A stretch of 5,911 nt of DNA, from the NCBI GenBank assembly GCA_947303825.1, contig CAMYZK010000174.1, positions 1 through 5,911 of the forward strand, given 5' to 3'. The notes beneath the pieces are model-generated. The model was not told the origin of the DNA. It was given only the letters and a program-made list of their open reading frames with translations, and did no database searches. This DNA is from an uncultured Prevotella sp. Lineage in GTDB: Bacteria > Bacteroidota > Bacteroidia > Bacteroidales > Bacteroidaceae. Made by a program: the position numbers and the translations under genes. Below, piece after piece: positions 5,691 to 5,911 of this stretch (the first letter of the stretch is position 1; every line of letters begins with the position of its first letter).

Positions 5691-5911
5691 TCAGTCGAAG
5701 AGTCCGGGTTGCATGATGTTTCCCTTGTATGGGTTACGTCCGAAGTGGCGGTAAGCCAGTTCTGTTGCCATGCGTCCCCGTGGTGTGCGCTTCAGGAATC
5801 CCTCCATGATAAGGAACGGCTCGTAGACCTCCTCCACAGTGCCTCCGTCCTCGCCAATGGCGGTGGCGATGGTGGTGATGCCCACGGGTCCGCCCTTGAA
5901 CTTGTCGATGA
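5691..5911 (-). CDS. ruvB: Holliday junction branch migration helicase RuvB, C-terminal fragment (5' end outside window)
   Basis: The last 72 residues of RuvB are visible; the AAA+ ATPase core lies beyond the right edge. RuvB forms hexameric rings that, with RuvA, drive branch migration of Holliday junctions. The fragment begins [19 protein letters not shown] and continues with [21 protein letters not shown]. This is the winged-helix DNA-binding domain with its hallmark RTPRGR, followed by ELAYRHFG and the tail NIMQPGLFD before TGA. The true frame is open to the window edge, so the GTG at 5885 is an internal Val and not the start. It is the most upstream visible gene of the ruvB-coaD-ybeY cluster, and any promoter is outside the window. 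Confidence 0.96.
   Translation of the reverse strand, partial: IDKFKGGPVGITTIATAIGEDGGTVEEVYEPFLIMEGFLKRTPRGRMATELAYRHFGRNPYKGNIMQPGLFD

Noticed and set aside
5691..5885. Small 64-residue minus-strand gene starting at GTG 5885
   Set aside because: The same frame continues open to the window edge and encodes RuvB residues upstream of that codon, so the GTG is an internal Val of a partial ruvB.
1..5911. CRISPR array, insertion sequence, tRNA or rRNA
   Set aside because: No evenly spaced direct repeats, transposase frame, terminal inverted repeats of insertion-sequence type, tRNA cloverleaf or rRNA-like sequence was seen on either strand.

Overview
The window looks like a chromosomal segment from a member of Bacteroidota, most likely a Prevotella-type bacterium. 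The -7 promoter elements follow the Bacteroidota form TAnnTTTG (TAACTTTG at 1333-1326 on the minus strand and TACCTTTG at 1450-1457 on the plus strand). Start codons lack strong Shine-Dalgarno sequences. The RuvB, CoaD and YbeY sequences resemble Bacteroidota versions, including an Asp at the third metal-ligand position of YbeY. Genus-level placement is inference.

Layout from left to right. Positions 1-1319 (minus) hold the first 439 codons of a secreted protein with two tandem SGNH/GDSL esterase domains of the rhamnogalacturonan-acetylesterase type; its 3' end is outside the window. A 185-bp divergent promoter region (1320-1504) follows, with a -7 element for each direction and a small A/T-rich inverted repeat. 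Positions 1505-3073 (plus) encode a complete exported S41 carboxyl-terminal processing peptidase with a PDZ domain and an intact Ser-Lys-Gln catalytic set. This gene converges on a minus-strand gene (3180-4766), and the gap between them holds an unusually long hairpin that probably terminates transcription in both directions. The 3180-4766 gene encodes an exported WG-repeat protein of unknown function with a Sel1-like segment. Upstream of it on the same strand is a housekeeping cluster transcribed right to left: ruvB (C-terminal part only), coaD and ybeY. coaD and ybeY overlap by the 4-nt ATGA.

Functionally the cluster joins Holliday-junction branch migration (RuvB), the penultimate step of coenzyme A synthesis (CoaD) and rRNA maturation/ribosome quality control (YbeY). 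The cell-envelope side consists of three exported proteins: the carbohydrate esterase, the processing peptidase and the WG-repeat protein. No mobile element, CRISPR array, tRNA, rRNA or defence system was seen, and no clearly new biological system is evident. The most notable anomalies are an apparent frameshifting deletion that removes the C-terminal helix of YbeY, a near-leaderless arrangement for the esterase gene, and the long intergenic hairpin.
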